Below, in pieces: positions 22,701 to 35,113 of a DNA stretch of 64,000 nucleotides. Origin of the DNA: Neospora caninum Liverpool (Eukaryota; Apicomplexa; Conoidasida; Eucoccidiorida; Sarcocystidae). The DNA is taken from positions 4,172,812-4,236,811 of the forward strand of contig NC_018398.1 in NCBI RefSeq assembly GCF_000208865.1, in the 5' to 3' direction. Position numbers and translations under genes: made by a program. Below the pieces are notes generated by a model. It was not told where the DNA came from and searched no databases. It saw only the letters and a list, made by a program, of their open reading frames with translations. The first letter of the stretch is position 1; each line of letters starts with the position of its first letter.

Positions 22701-23917
22701 CGTCGTCTCAAATTATTTTTGCATGCACGGAGCACAGAACGCGCCTCTCTCTCTCTGCCTCTCTCTCCCTCTCTCTGTCTTCGACTTTTTCAGCGAGTTT
22801 TTTCTCGAGACAAGAGAAAGCAAGCAGTTAACCTTTATGAACCTAGTTGAGGAAAGGACGTTTTCCTCGCAAAGTTTTGTCTTCGGCGGTTCTTCCTTTC
22901 CTGAAGTGTCGCACGCTTGTTCATTCGCGGCATGAACAGGCCGGGACACGAAAAGTGAAGAACGCCTCTTCTCCGCCTCGCTTCTCGCTTTTCCTTCTTT
23001 TTCTTTGCTTGCGCTGGACTCGATTTCCTGAGAAGTGGAACGGGTTTTGCCGACTTCGAAACACGTTTCTCTCTCAGGTTAAGCGCGCCCCGACAAGATG
23101 CTATTTTCGCGGGCTGTTGACTTTCTCTCTGGGAGAAAAAAACTTGCAGTCTGGCGTGCATGAAACAGACTTTTTCCTGTCAGGAGCCAGGAAAAGAAAG
23201 GAAAAGAAAGGGTGGGGAAAGCAAGATGTTGGTGGCCGGAGCAGAGCGGCAAGAAGAGAGCGGGAAACTCTAGCTGTTTCTTCTGTCTCGGACGAGCAGC
23301 GGCGCTTCCACTTCTCTCGTTTTTCGTCCTTCTCCCCGTCTTCTCTCTGGTTCATCTTCTTCTTTTTCGCCTCGTGGCATCGATCTCCCTCTCTTCCCCT
23401 CCTCTTTCCTCTACCAGAAAACGGGATTTGCGAAACGAATCTGCACATCCTGCATTCTCTTCCTTTCTTCCTCTCCTTTTCTCTCTCTTCTTCTCTCATC
23501 TTCTCTTCTCTGCTCGTTTTATCCTTTCCCTGGCCTGGAGCCTGAGCTCTGCCTGCACTCTTCTCTTTGCCTTTCCTCAAGGTTCTTCTCTCCAGTCTCT
23601 TCCAGACGCATTTCCGCTGTGAGGTCGGCGTTGTTTATTCTCGTCTCTTCTTTTGTTCACGATATCCCTTGTTACCTTTCTCTCTTTAGACCGTTCCTCT
23701 TTCCTTGTTCTTTCTAGTGCTGAGACGAACTCAACAGGCGCCACCTCTGTTCTCTTCCTCCTTTCGCACGCGGAAAAGGAACGAAACGACAAGAGCCTTC
23801 GGGAGTTTTCACTGTATTTCTGTAAAAACAGACGGCTCCCTGCCTTGTGTGTGTGTGTGTGCCTCTCGGGCTCTGCACGCGCAAAAGAAAAAGGAAAGGA
23901 CACAACTTCCTGACGCC
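19752..23917. other. divergent intergenic region between hydrolase and RED genes
   Basis: Holds the upstream regions of two divergently transcribed genes. It includes AT-rich patches near 19,860-20,000 and 22,140-22,400, the 27-bp minisatellite at about 21,077, and a pyrimidine-rich plus-strand stretch from about 22,740 to the RED start, typical of a long 5' UTR. A basic, Lys/Arg/Glu-rich frame from 21,686 (MPAAVVMVL) is open for about 77 codons but has no family signal. Confidence 0.5.
21077..21402. repeat. 27-bp minisatellite, 12 tandem copies
   Basis: The unit is CACTGTCCTTCCTTCCCTCT plus GTCTCCT, 27 bp, almost perfectly conserved. Copies 9-11 share one C-to-A change (CATTCC for CCTTCC); copy 12 returns to the consensus. 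Because 27 is a multiple of three, all frames stay open and give false repeat proteins on both strands (SPHCPSFPL on plus). I see no evidence it is translated. Confidence 0.92.
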
Positions 23918-24620
23918 ATGGCGCTCTCAAACGCCGATTTCCGTTCTCTTCTCAACCAGGCAGACGCCTCCATCCTTTCCGCAGCCTCTGCACCTCGCAA
24001 GTGCGTCTCTTAAATTCCAAGCTCCTTTTTTCCTTTTTTCTTTTCCTCTTTCCTCTTTCCTCTCTTCATTCTTCTCCCACTCTTTCCCCCTTTTCTTCCT
24101 GTCCCCTCCCTTTCCTTCCCCTCCGATTTCCTGCCGAGCGTCGCGTCTCACCAACGCGCGTGTCTGTACACTGTGCGCCCTCCGCGTCTTGCTCACCGTT
24201 CGTCTCTCTTTTCCCGCCTGATTCGTCTTTGCCGTTATTTCCTTCTCGTTTCTTTCGATTTTTTGCCAGGAAAAAGGGGCCAGCAGCGCCCCCGGCCGAG
24301 GCGGATGCGCAGAAGCAAGAGAAGAATCAAAAGCGCCGGGAGCGGTATCTCGAAATTCTGCGGAGGAAGCAAAAACACAAAGAAGGAAAGGCTGCAAGCT
24401 ACCCTGGCCAAGATGACGCGGCAGGCGGCGACGAACGCCGGGAGGGCGAAAGCGCCTTCCAAAGATACAAGGACCGTGCGAAAGAACGGCGCAAAGGAAA
24501 AGACGAAATCTACCAACAAGTTGCAGAAGAGCTGCAGGAAATGAAGGAACGAAGCATCGAGGAGTCAAAATATCTCGTAAGAACAAAAATACATCCATAG
24601 CGGCATCCATCTCTTTGGGC

Positions 24621-24654
<34 letters not shown>

Positions 24655-24687
24655 CTGGTTTCTTAGCTTCACTGGTGCAGGCAGATA

Positions 24688-24721
<34 letters not shown>

Positions 24722-24759
24722 CAGGTGAATATCTGTATTCATATCTATGGGCCTCTCGG

Positions 24760-24798
<39 letters not shown>

Positions 24799-27700
24799 CT
24801 ATTTTGTTTAAGAACAGGGTCTGATATGTCTTTTCTGTGCTCTTTTGTGTCGTCTTTGTCGTTGCCAGGGAGGAGATGTGGAGCACACTCACTTGGTCAA
24901 GGGTCTAGATTTCGCGTTGCTGTCGAAAGTCCGGAGTGAACTGGAGAAGGAAGCCGCGAAGAAGGAACAGAGGTGAGAATGTCTCTTTGACTCAAGACAC
25001 CACACGAAAGGCGGGCTTTTCGTGTCCCTCCTGCTACCTTTTTCGCTCCGTTCTCTTCGTCTCTATTCGTGATTCGTGTTTTCTGTGTGTCTCCTCTCTT
25101 CTCCTCTCTTGTCGTATCTTATCTTCTTGTTTTCGTTTTCTTGTTTCCGGTGTGTGTCTACGTTGTCTGCTCATTTTTTGTCTTCTCTGCGTCCGCGGTT
25201 TCATATCACTCATTTTCGCACTTTGTTTTCGAGGTTCTTTTCAGCCGGCAAGAGGAGGCCTTGGAGAAGAAGGCAGGACAGAGAAAGATGAAAATCATCA
25301 CTCCTCTCGGTCGCCGCCTCTTCCAAGTTCAGTTCGAATCTCTTCATCCTCAACAGGCGAGATTCGCGGATCACCTAAAACGCCTCGAGTTAGCCATCGT
25401 CTCGGTAAGCGGAAAACATGGAAATCTGTAAGGGTATTCAACGACCGCCTAACGGATGCAAACCACGGAACCCCGCAGCCATGCACCTATTTCCAGCGTA
25501 CAAGGACACATTGACGCATCCGCCCATATCTACAAACATATACCTAGATACATACATCGGGATAGAGTTAGATAGTCATGCATGTGCGTGCGTTACATGT
25601 CTTCTATACGCATATGTAGAACAGCAGTGGTGTGGACGTTTCTTGGGGCGTATGCGCGTAAACTACAGACACTCTGTATGCACTGTGCAGTTACATGTCT
25701 GTATAAAAATACAGATGCAGTTGTAGAGATGTGTGTGCATGGATGCCATGTTTTTTGTTGCATGCGTTTTTGTTTTCAGGGACAGAGGCTGCGAATTGCG
25801 AGCGCGATGTTCCAAACGGGACGCCTGGCGTACAACTTTGACGTGAAGGGAGAGCGAGAGGCGAAACTCTCCGAGGACGCGCCGCCGACGTTCGTCTTTC
25901 GAGGCGTCGACGATCCCTCAGTGCAGCAAGCGGCGAAGAAAGACGCGAACAGAGACGGCAGCATGGCCGCGGTCCTCCTCCCGAAAATCACCAGAGTGAG
26001 AACCAGCGACAAAAAGTCTCAGAAAAAGACGAGAGAAGCACATGAGAAGAGGAAGAGAGAGAAGGAAGTGAGAAGAGAGCATCGTGAAGGTGCATTACAC
26101 CTGTAATTCCGGTTCCTCTCTGTCTGTGCCGTGGAGAGCATGCGTTTTCGTTTTCGTCGCGTGCGGCAGATGCGACGGCACAGAAAACGGACAGACACCT
26201 TTCGACTGCGAGACGGACGAGCAGAGTGAAGAAAAGAAATAGGCACGAGACCGGAGCCGCAGCGCGTCTCTTCATGTCTTCGTCCTCGTTTTCCGCTCTC
26301 TTCTCTGTGCTCAGGAGCTGCGGGAGGCTCTGGAATGGCATCGCGAAAATCGGAAGAAGAAAAAGCATGAGAGAGGTGAGGCTCGCGCCTGGAAGTGTCG
26401 CGACGCTTCTCTCTCTCTCTTCTCACCGCGTTCTCCCACCAACGGGCCTTTTCGCCTGTCGTCTCTCTCCTGGATTTCGTCCAGTCCCCTTGGAGACCTA
26501 AATGCTGTGTGGGCTCTGTTCCGGCTGCGTCGTTCTCTCCGGTTTGTGGTTCCGGTTTTTCCTTTTATGTCCGCTTCCTACAGCCACTGCGTTTTTCAGA
26601 GTCTACCTGGAGGCACACGCGTTGCTTCTTCCGGCTTTCGTGCGTTTTCATTTCTTCCTTTTCTGTCCTTTCCTTGGTGCAGTTGCGCGGCGACCAGGCA
26701 GTTTGAAGGCCGTGCGTGAAGTCGAAGGCAGGCAGGCTGCTGGAGAGAACGCGCCGAAAGCCCCCGTCGCCGATGACGACGAGTGAGATTCTCTTTCAGA
26801 CTCTGTCTTGTTTTTTCTCTCGCCTTCTGTCGCTTCACTTGCGTCCTCTCTTGGTGGTGCTCTGCTCATGTCTCCCACTCTACGGTTCTCTTTCTCGCTT
26901 GATCTCGTCCACTCCTCTCTTCTTTCTCTTCTTATATTTCTCCCTTCGTTCTCTTCTTGTCTTTCTCTCTTCTTTCTCTCTGTCCCTGCTGGGGTGTCTT
27001 TTCTCCCTCTTTTCACAGGCTGTGTTTTTTTTCTTGTTTCTTTCAGCATTTTCGGTGGCGTTGGCGGCTTCGATGCGCAACAGGCTCTCGAGAAGGCTGT
27101 GGCAGAGAAGCGAACTGAGGAGGCACGCTTAGCCGGTGCCCAGCCTCTGGACGCTGCGCCAAGGTGCGTCTCAAAAAAGCCCAAGGAGGGTGGACCTAAA
27201 TCAATGAGAGGGAACCCCAAACTTCAGACAAGGAGTCAAAAAACACAACACCTACACTTGATGCATGCATCTACAGATTCACGCATTCATAATTATGCAT
27301 ATACATAGGTATATATGTGTATATATATATATATATATGTCTGAGTCATACCTGTCCGTGAAAGTATTTGGGTGTGTGTAAGAAATATTTATAGATATTT
27401 ATAGGCATGTGTGTGTACATGCCTATATCTATCTTGTCAGTATCTATGCGGATGCATGTACGCCTTGGTATATGTATATATACGTATATACATATATATA
27501 TATATATATATATTTGTCCAGGTTCGTGTGTCTCGAGACGCAGTTGTGTATCGCGGTGCCTGCCTGGAAGCGTATGTGGCCTGAGGGGAGGAATGGAAAC
27601 GAGATGCATGCGCGTAACAGCCGAAATGTTGCGAGCGCATGCATTGCCGGGTTTTGGTCGAGGGCGGGGGCACCTGGAGTTTTTGCAGGAGCCGTCTCCT

Positions 27701-30481
27701 TTGCTCGTTTCTTTCACGCATGCACTCGTCTCTCTCCCTCTTTTTTGTCAGGCTCGACATTATCCGAGAAGAAGAAGGAATGGAAGTCGAAGACGATGAA
27801 GCGGATGTGGTGCAACTCGGTAGGGACTCCTTCAGACCTGCGCAAGTTGATCTGAGCAAATCTTTGGGTAGACACTCGAAAAGCCTCTGCCTGTACATCC
27901 AAAACCGATTTCTCTGTATTTACGGATTTACATGCAAACACACACGCATATGTATATGCATGTGACTTGCGGAACATCTGATGGGGTGAGGGTGTGCGGT
28001 GAGAGATACGCGTTGGCGAGATGGATACGTAGAGATTTCGGGAGTGACGGCAAATTGGAGAGCATCGTCAGGCGGGACAGAGGATACCAGTGTTTCGTTA
28101 TTTGTCTGTTGCGTCCACTTGGAACTAAAACTCGAGCATGTGTGAAACGCAGTACAACTTCTTGAAGAGACGATCCAAAACAGAATCCTGTAGAGTCCCA
28201 GTGCGCGCGCCACAACATCTTGTAGGCTTTGTCTTCGCGTTTGACCTCGCCACCTTCCTCAGATGACCGCGATGTTTCACCGGGTTTCCTGTTCTCGCGT
28301 TTGTGCCGCTTTAGGTGCAGGCAAACGCTCGGACTTGCAGAGACAGCAGGAGCAGGAATGGGAGGCACATTCCGTCTTGTTCGCGACATTGAAGAAACCT
28401 CAACGCAGAAGCAAGTCTCTTTTTCCCTTTTGCGCTTTGCCTCGCGCGTTCTCGCTTCTCCAGATCGCGTTCTCGACTTGTCCGCCGCACGGGTGCATTT
28501 TTGTGCATTCAATATATATATATATATATATATCGTGTACCTATGTACATATATCGTGTACCTATGTACATATATATATGTATATATTGGGATACGGATA
28601 TGTTCACATGTATCTGTGAAAATATATCATGTATGTATGTATAATTATTGGGGTATGTATAGGTTTACATGTATCTACGTGTATGCACATGTATCTGAAT
28701 ATGTGTAGATGTGTGATAAGTTTATTGCTGTAGTCTTGAAAGACATGTATCTGCACGTGTGATCTCAGCATGCAGTATATGGGCTGCGTGTTGAGAGTCC
28801 CAAAAAGAAGTGTTTTGCTTTTTTCCCGTCTGTTTTAGTGGTGCTGACGACGACGGAAGAGCAAGACAAGGGCTTCCACAGTGTCTTCCGTCGGGACGAG
28901 AAAACGATGCTGCAACAGCGTCTCCAGGTTCTGCACGACGACAGAGAGAAGGATCCTGCATTCGTCTCCGACACGTACGCAGAGTGTTACCCAGGTGAGA
29001 GCGAGTTCTCGAACCTACACTTCGCACGATCAGGCACTTTAGACGGAAGTGGGGACTCCTGCTCTTCGCAGCGATACAAAAGGATACGAAGAAACGTAGA
29101 TGCACAGGCGCATGGATGTATGTACTGCGCCGCATTTTTGCAGAGCGTGCATGCTCGTCATTCATGCTTGCATGTGTAGTCGTACGTACATAATCATTTT
29201 TATGGTATCCGTATACATACAAGCAAGTTTTCAAGTCTATATACGAGCATATACATATATACACATGCATCTAGCTACGGGTGTATGAATGTCTGTATGA
29301 TTCTGACTGTATACCTTGGTGTAGTCCGGGAATATGTGCGTGTGTATTTGTATTCGATGTGTTTTTTTCATGCCGATCGGTGGACCCTTCGAAGATGTTT
29401 TTCTTCACATTGACGCTACAGGCAGGGATATGGACGAATCTGTCAGGCTGCATAAGGCTTATTAACACACAAGAAAGCTGGTGCAGAAGAGACCCATAAG
29501 CGAACAGATGTGTTTGTGAGTGAAGCGTAGTCGCGGGCCTTTTGTCCTCGCGGTTGGTGTTTTGTGTCGCTTGTGTGTTTGCTGCTGTCTTGTCGCAAGG
29601 TTGTGGATGTACTCTTTTATCGTTCCAGTTCTTTTTCTACACTTTGGAAACATGATAAAGGCATGTGTTTCTCTTTCAGGCTTTGGAAGCGAAGTTGCGT
29701 ACTTGGGCTACGACTCTGACGAAGAGGGAGAAGGCAAGGACAAGGCTCGAATCGACACAGGAGAGTATCGTGTTATTCCCAAGGGAAAGAACCAGTTCAA
29801 ATCAAAGGAAGAATACGAAAAATACATTGGTACGACTCCTGTCTCGATTACTCTTTGTTTCAGGCGTTGTTCTTCTCGCTCTTCTCTTCTCTCTCTTGTG
29901 TCAACTGTTTTTGGTTTCCTGAGCATGCCGCGCGTCTTTTCCGTCTTCGCCGTTGTCTCTGTTTTCACTTCTTCCCTTGTTCCTCTCCCCCCCTGTTATT
30001 CTCCGTTGTCTTTTCTCCGTTTTCGTTTCGTGTCCGATGTCTTTGTGTGGTTTTTAAAACCATTTTCTGTCGTCCGTTTCTCGGTGCTAGTTTTCCATCC
30101 GAGCCGGAGTTTTGTGTCTGAGGCTGCGTATTTACTTTCCACGGTGCGTCGCGCGCGCCTCTTAATGTCACTGTCCTTCTGCGATTCGTCCTCCGGATTT
30201 TGTTTCCTTATCGCTGGTCTGTTCTGCCCCTGCGGCGCGTTCCCGAGCGCAACGCATTTTGTCTGTCGGCTTTTCCCCTTCTCCACTTTTGTTTTTCTCG
30301 CGGGTCGGTCCCTTTCTTTTCAGGCGAGATTGAATTTGTGCCGAAGGCGGCTCTCCAGTACGGTCGCCGTATGGCAGGAGAATTTGCGCCGGCCACGAAG
30401 AAGAAGAGAAAGATGAATATCGATCAGGAATGGAAACAAATCGAAGGCATGCTTAAAGAGAAAAAGGCGAAATCTGGCTGA
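23918..30481 (+). CDS. IK: RED/IK spliceosome B-complex factor
   Basis: RED (IK cytokine) protein, which helps activate the spliceosome in the nucleus. Twelve exons with agreeing phases encode 559 aa, close to the human length of 557: 23918..24000, 24270..24576, 24869..24972, 25245..25404, 25780..25995, 26315..26375, 26683..26782, 27047..27163, 27752..27819, 28839..28994, 29680..29829 and 30324..30481. Hallmarks: MALSNADFRSLLNQAD and APRKKKG at the N-terminus, RYKDRAKERR, the signature IEESKYLGGDVEHTHLVKG with LDFALL, a MFQTGRLAYNFDV core, DTYAECYPG, and the C-terminal IEFVPKAALQYGRRMAGE. The long RE/RD repeat of animal RED is missing, and Ala/Glu-rich sequence occupies that zone. I skip an open stretch at 28,310-28,430, because exon 9 joins exon 10 in phase without it. 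Introns carry (TA)n tracts. Confidence 0.93.
24624..24800. repeat. three (TA)n microsatellites in RED intron 2
   Basis: TA-dinucleotide runs at about 24625-24650, 24690-24718 and 24778-24800, the last preceded by a TC run (CTCTCTCTCTCTC). Similar TA tracts lie in RED introns at about 27318, 27494 and 28511. Confidence 0.85.
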
Positions 30482-33473
30482 AGCGGTGATCGCATTTCTT
30501 TTGCACACCGAAATGTGTTTGTTCGCGCTTGTCTTCCCGTTTTGTGCTTTGCTTTTCTTCCGTTTGAAATAGGCTCAAAAAAGGACGAAAAGGAAGGAAC
30601 AAACAAAGCGAAAGACACAATGTTGATGGCGAAGAAGGCAGCTCTGCAACCTAAGACTCGCCCTATATGTCTTTTCTCTCTACTTTCTTTCCTTTTGTTT
30701 TCTACAAATCCTCTCAACGCTCATCCTTCCCCTCTCCGAATTTCTTTTTTGTCAAAAGAAAGAGAATAAAACTCCAACTCTTGCTCTGCTTTGAACTGAA
30801 ACAGTTTTCCCCGTTGTCGCGCCGCGTCACCGAATTCTCGGCGACTCTCAGCTGTCGAGGCACCGAACACGGCTCGGGCGTAACGGAGGATATACGTGAT
30901 TGTCGCTCACACCCATACAAACATGTATACTTTTTTGGAAGAGAGGGTAGGGTAGAGACAGAACCTATGTGGCTGTGTCTGCTGGAATGCTGAAAAAACA
31001 AGAGGCGAGCGTTCGTTGGAAAAGAGGAACTTAAATTTTCGTTGAGCTCAAACGCTGCGGTTGCCGCCACCTGTAGAAGCACTGTGTCCGCCTAGAGGCG
31101 AGAAACACTCTCGATCACTTAACGGCAACTTGCTACGCAGCACAAAGCCCGTTGGGTAGCGAACTTTTTCCAAGTCATGTAACGCTTGTGCGACAGAGCG
31201 CTGGTGACTGACGAGGGGGTATCTGAACAGAGAGATGCGTCCTCGGCAAAAACCGTGAGAGGCTTTCGTGCCGTGCGCGGTACTGAATGAATCTCTCTGT
31301 CTCGACGGAAGTGTTTTTATGTGGAAGGTAGGTAAGCTCAGCGTTCCATGCTGACGCGAGGGCACCTTCTGCGGCATCGGTATATGGCTGACAGACTGAC
31401 GATGGAGTGTATGTGATTAACATGACAGCAGAGAAGACCAAGCTGCATTACGTTCAAACTGCGAGAACCGCTTTGTAGCTTCCTCCCCGAAATCTGTTGC
31501 TGGCGTGCGTATCTCACTGAACCGTCTTTCCAGAGAGCTGTGTAGTATGCTTGGCCGCCTGTTCTTCTCTCTCTATCCACATATCCAGTGCCTACCGGCT
31601 GCTCGGTCTCTCTATTGCAGCGCCTGTGTAGCCGGGCGTATACGTATATATAAATATATAGTAACCACCTACATACTTACGAATGGATTTGTGTGTAAGG
31701 TTCGTTATGCGCGGAGAGCTCGAAAAGTTTGTCGACGGCCTCGCAGTCCCCGATCCACTGTCGATGGAACGTTTTGGCAGTGCGTGTTTCTTGAGGTCAA
31801 ATCGCATGGTGCAAAAGAAAACGGCAGTTCGAGTCTCACAGCGTGTAAAGGATGCATCTTCATCATTTCCGACAAGGTCGTGTACTCGAGCTGCTGACCA
31901 GTTTCCTATTTCGAGAGAGTTTGTCGCTGCCAACCGTGTATCAACTTCTTCCCACTCACGGGCCCGAGGCTCCAGACCCCATCGGATTTTTGGTGCATGC
32001 TTCGGTTTCTGTTCACGTTCGCAGATCGGTGCTTGGAGAGAACTGCACTGCTTTCTCGAGCGCGCCTTTCTCCTCCTTGACCAGGTTCAGTGGCCAGTCC
32101 GCAGGAACGGCCGTCACGCGCGTAGAGCGGGAGGCTTTGATCGAGTTCAAAGTTTCTCGGGCAGTGACGTCGTGTCCGGTGGAACCGTATCTCTTAGTGG
32201 AGAAGCGCCGAAGCCTGAAAGAGGCAGAGAAGGAAGAAAAAAAAAGCAGAGGTAGGGAAGCAGAGAAACTAAAAGAGATGGAGACAGGTCCATGCTAATG
32301 GAAGAAAAATCGGGGAAAACCGCACAGGCACACGCAAGCGTCTCGCACACCCCCAAGACTCCAAACGATGCGAGCAGAACCTGTTGATTTGCCTGTTCCC
32401 TGAGCCTATCGGTGGCATTCTGTTTGGCATCCGTTCTTGTACGAGGCGTGAAACCTAAAAGTGGAAGCAAAGGTGGTTTTCGGGTGCATGCAGCAACTGG
32501 CGAGTCCCAGTGTTTGACCTGCTTTCTCTGAAGTCAAAATTGAGATTGTTTGTACGTGAACCCTCGGCAAAACCTCTTTAGCACCAACCCGGATTTTTAA
32601 TCGGCTAAACCGCCCGCACGAAGGCTCTCTTTCTTGTTTTGCCCACGTACTTCGTAGCAAAGCGAAGAAGCCTTGTGGCTTTCCATACGCGGGTTTCATC
32701 ATATATCTCGCGGTGAACCGCACCGAGAGTAGTCGAGAGAAAACAGCAGTTTAAGGCTGTATTTCGTGCAATTTCGGCCTCCCTCGCCGCCATTTTGCAG
32801 CGCGTCCTGCCTGGGCAGCGGCACCACGTTTCCTTGTTGTGGACGACAGCGGTCTTTTCAAACGTCGACGGACTCTCAGTCTGAGCTGCGAAGCATTTTA
32901 GGAAAAATTTGGTATCAAGTGCGCCTGCCGAGAACTCCGTGGCTCTGAACAATGGTGACTGAAGTGCAGAGCACTAAAGAGGCGTCGCGTCCTTTAGGAA
33001 GTGGTAAAAGTTTGATTCCCACCCCCAGTTGCTGGCAGTGGAAAGCACCAAGAAACTGTACAAGTTCATGACCTGGAGAGGGTGAAAACCAAATAGAACC
33101 GTAACTGCTGAGATCCTGTGTTAAAAGGGAACTAGGGAAAAGTAGAAAGTTGCGAACCCGGAAGTCTGCCACTGTGAGAGGGGGGAAAAAGGAACACGAA
33201 TAATTTAGCAAAGGGCGAGTGGCAATTTGCGCCGCAAGGGAAAGGCACGCACGCCCCGCTGTGGCGCACGAGCTCAGGACTTCACTGAAAGAAACGTTTG
33301 TGTGTATCTAAGACCGCTAGGCACAGATTCGAAAAACCGTGATCGGCAGCAGTGGTCCCCCCAACGGGTTAGGGTGAACTTGACAGTAAAGAGTACACGT
33401 GGGAAAAAAAAGCGGCAGTGTATTCCTCTACGGAAATGGCCACTCCAGCTTTCTCCGTGTTACCTCTCTTTAG
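30482..33473. other. intergenic with a possible small minus-strand gene
   Basis: Starts with the RED 3' flank. Minus-strand exon-like stretches occur at about 31,090-31,245 (SHQRSVAQALHDLEKVRYPT, after a TCTGTTCAG acceptor), at 31,720-31,900, and at 32,013-32,793 (listed separately). I cannot link the first two to a gene with confidence. Nothing is recognised on the plus strand. Confidence 0.4.
32013..32793 (-). CDS. candidate two-exon small protein, 114 aa, unknown
   Basis: Exon 1 (32793..32651) starts at an ATG (MAAREAEIARNTALN) and ends RLLRFATK at a strong donor, AA|GTACGTG. Exon 2 (32214..32013) follows an excellent pyrimidine tract and TTTCAG acceptor, is in matching phase, and reads LRRFSTKRYGSTGHDVTARE to a stop after SPSTDLRT. 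The product is basic, with about ten acidic residues mostly in exon 2. No family is recognised. Part of exon 1 (RVWKATRLLRF...KTRKRAF) faintly resembles ribosomal protein bL20, but the rest does not. Support is splice geometry only, and more exons may exist. Confidence 0.33.
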
Positions 33474-35113
33474 ATGGTAAGCTCCAGAAAAAGCAACTTC
33501 TTGGAGAGTACAGAAAATGCCCATCTCTTTGAGTAGATGCGCCATGATTCCTTGTTCTTGACAACCGATTCCTCAGGATGCAACGTTAATGTGAGCATCT
33601 TCTGTCCGTTATATCCGTCGTCTGTCTGTGTCACCGCATTTTGCCCAACTATCTGAATAGAGGAAAACCGCTCCAGTTTTCCGAAACGCATGCCCATTCG
33701 TGTCTGCTGAAGGCAGCCGCTTCCATGTGTCAAGGAAGAGGCTTTGTCCGCATCGCGTCTGTGTGGCGGCGAGATATCCGTGGCTCATTCGCTCCTTCTC
33801 CTTTGCCCATATCCTCACCTCTCCTTGACAGGTTCCGCGCCCGCTGGGGACCGCTTTCTCAACAGAAGCGTCGATTCAGTCGACGATCTTTCCCAGTCGG
33901 ATGAAAGTCTGTCGCCCTCTTCTACGCCACAGGGCAACCTGTTTCTTCCTGGCTCGGCTCCACTTGGAGCTGCAGTGCTCCCTCAGCGAGCGTATAAGTT
34001 GAAAAGAGGAAACGAATGTGAAGGCCCAGCTTCAGAAGTTGCCAGGTTTTCCGCGTATGTCCGAAAGTATGCTCCGGTGTTCAGGCAACTGCCCGCCTTG
34101 TTGAAGCCTGGACCGCAGCGCTTTTTGCCGGCAATCGGCGAGGTAGACGCTCTCCTCAAGATTGACCGTCCAGATGGCGAAGACGACAAAGCAGGTCTGG
34201 TGCAGAGTAGAAGGAGTAGAACAGGAATATAGGGAAGCAGGTTGACAGGGAATGGGGAGCTCGGCTCAGCTCGAGGATCTTAAATTTTCGTCGCCTGTAA
34301 TAGAAGGGCAATCGCTTTGAGGGGAGAAAGGTGGCGGATTGTCCAGTGTAGGTTTCGCTTAAAGGTTTAGCGGTTTAGCGGTGCATGACCACGGGAATGC
34401 CAAGAAGACCCGCAACCAGGAAGCGAGAGGCTCGGCACTTGTATAATATCGCTGACAGGCAGGAACTCTAATAGCGCAGAATCATAATTTTCCACAACGA
34501 GTATACAGTCACACGAATGTACCGTCCGATCAGGTACCGAGGAACTGGATGAGCCTGCTCTTCAGCAAAGCGATCCGGCGGCGCTGCGATTGGAATTCGG
34601 GGCCTTGCGTCCTCCAAGGAAATCCTGTTATCTTCGGGATACAGAAGTGGGATGTATTGAAGACGAAGGAGAAAGCAGACGCATTCAAATTGATAGATGG
34701 ATTCAGACCGTCCAGCGGCTACGCGATCAATATCAAAACACCCACAACCCATGGTCATCCGATGAACAAGCTCCTGACTTAGAGTAAGTTTCGTATATAT
34801 ATATATATATATGCGTGCCGGTCTATGCATGATGTGCTTGAGCTTCCGCATCCTTCCTTCCCTGTCATGTCGATCGTATCTCTTGAGCAGGCGATTGAGC
34901 AGAGAATGGCCAGAAGAGTTGGCATCGCTTTTTCCCCCCAGTCCATCGCGACTCGCACTCGAGGAAACACACCTGTCTCTCGCGCAACTCTTGAAACTGG
35001 GCTGCGCACTTTTCGACATTCCGAGTAGTCCGAATGAGCTGAATAAAGCGCTACATACACTCTGGATGCTCTATTTCGAGCTGACAAACAACGGGAACAT
35101 TGCATCTATCTAA
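33474..35113 (+). CDS. IFT46: intraflagellar transport protein IFT46
   Basis: IFT-B complex subunit, needed for assembling the axoneme in the cytoplasm/flagellar compartment; in coccidia only the male gamete is flagellated. Core exons are 33832..34194, 34534..34783 and 34891..35113, in matching phases. Conserved signatures are ARFSAYVRKYAPVFRQLP, LKPGPQRFLPAIGEVDALLK, IDRPDGEDDKAG, ELDEPALQQSDPAAL, DRWIQTVQRLRDQY, WPEELASLF and CALFDIPSSPNELNKALHTL. Together these cover the IFT46 domain from 'PAIGDIDAFLKVPRPDG' to the 'LDIP' C-terminus of other species. The first exon is tentative: ATG at 33474 to 33507 (MVSSRKSNFLE) fits the phase and yields 289 aa, near human 304. A Ser/Asp-rich linker replaces the acidic N-terminus of animal homologues. 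Confidence 0.87.

Noticed and set aside
28310..28440. Possible extra RED exon (AGKRSDLQRQQEQEWE...)
   Set aside because: It has an acceptor-like AG but no donor in the needed phase, whereas exon 9 joins exon 10 directly in phase.
32605..32793. Ribosomal protein bL20 assignment for the small minus-strand ORF
   Set aside because: Only a short basic stretch is similar. The WI-R-N motif and C-terminal helix pattern of bL20 are not found.
33436..33590. IFT46 first exon from the ATG at 33436 plus a 14-bp microexon
   Set aside because: The joined frame meets a stop codon (CGT TAA) in the microexon.
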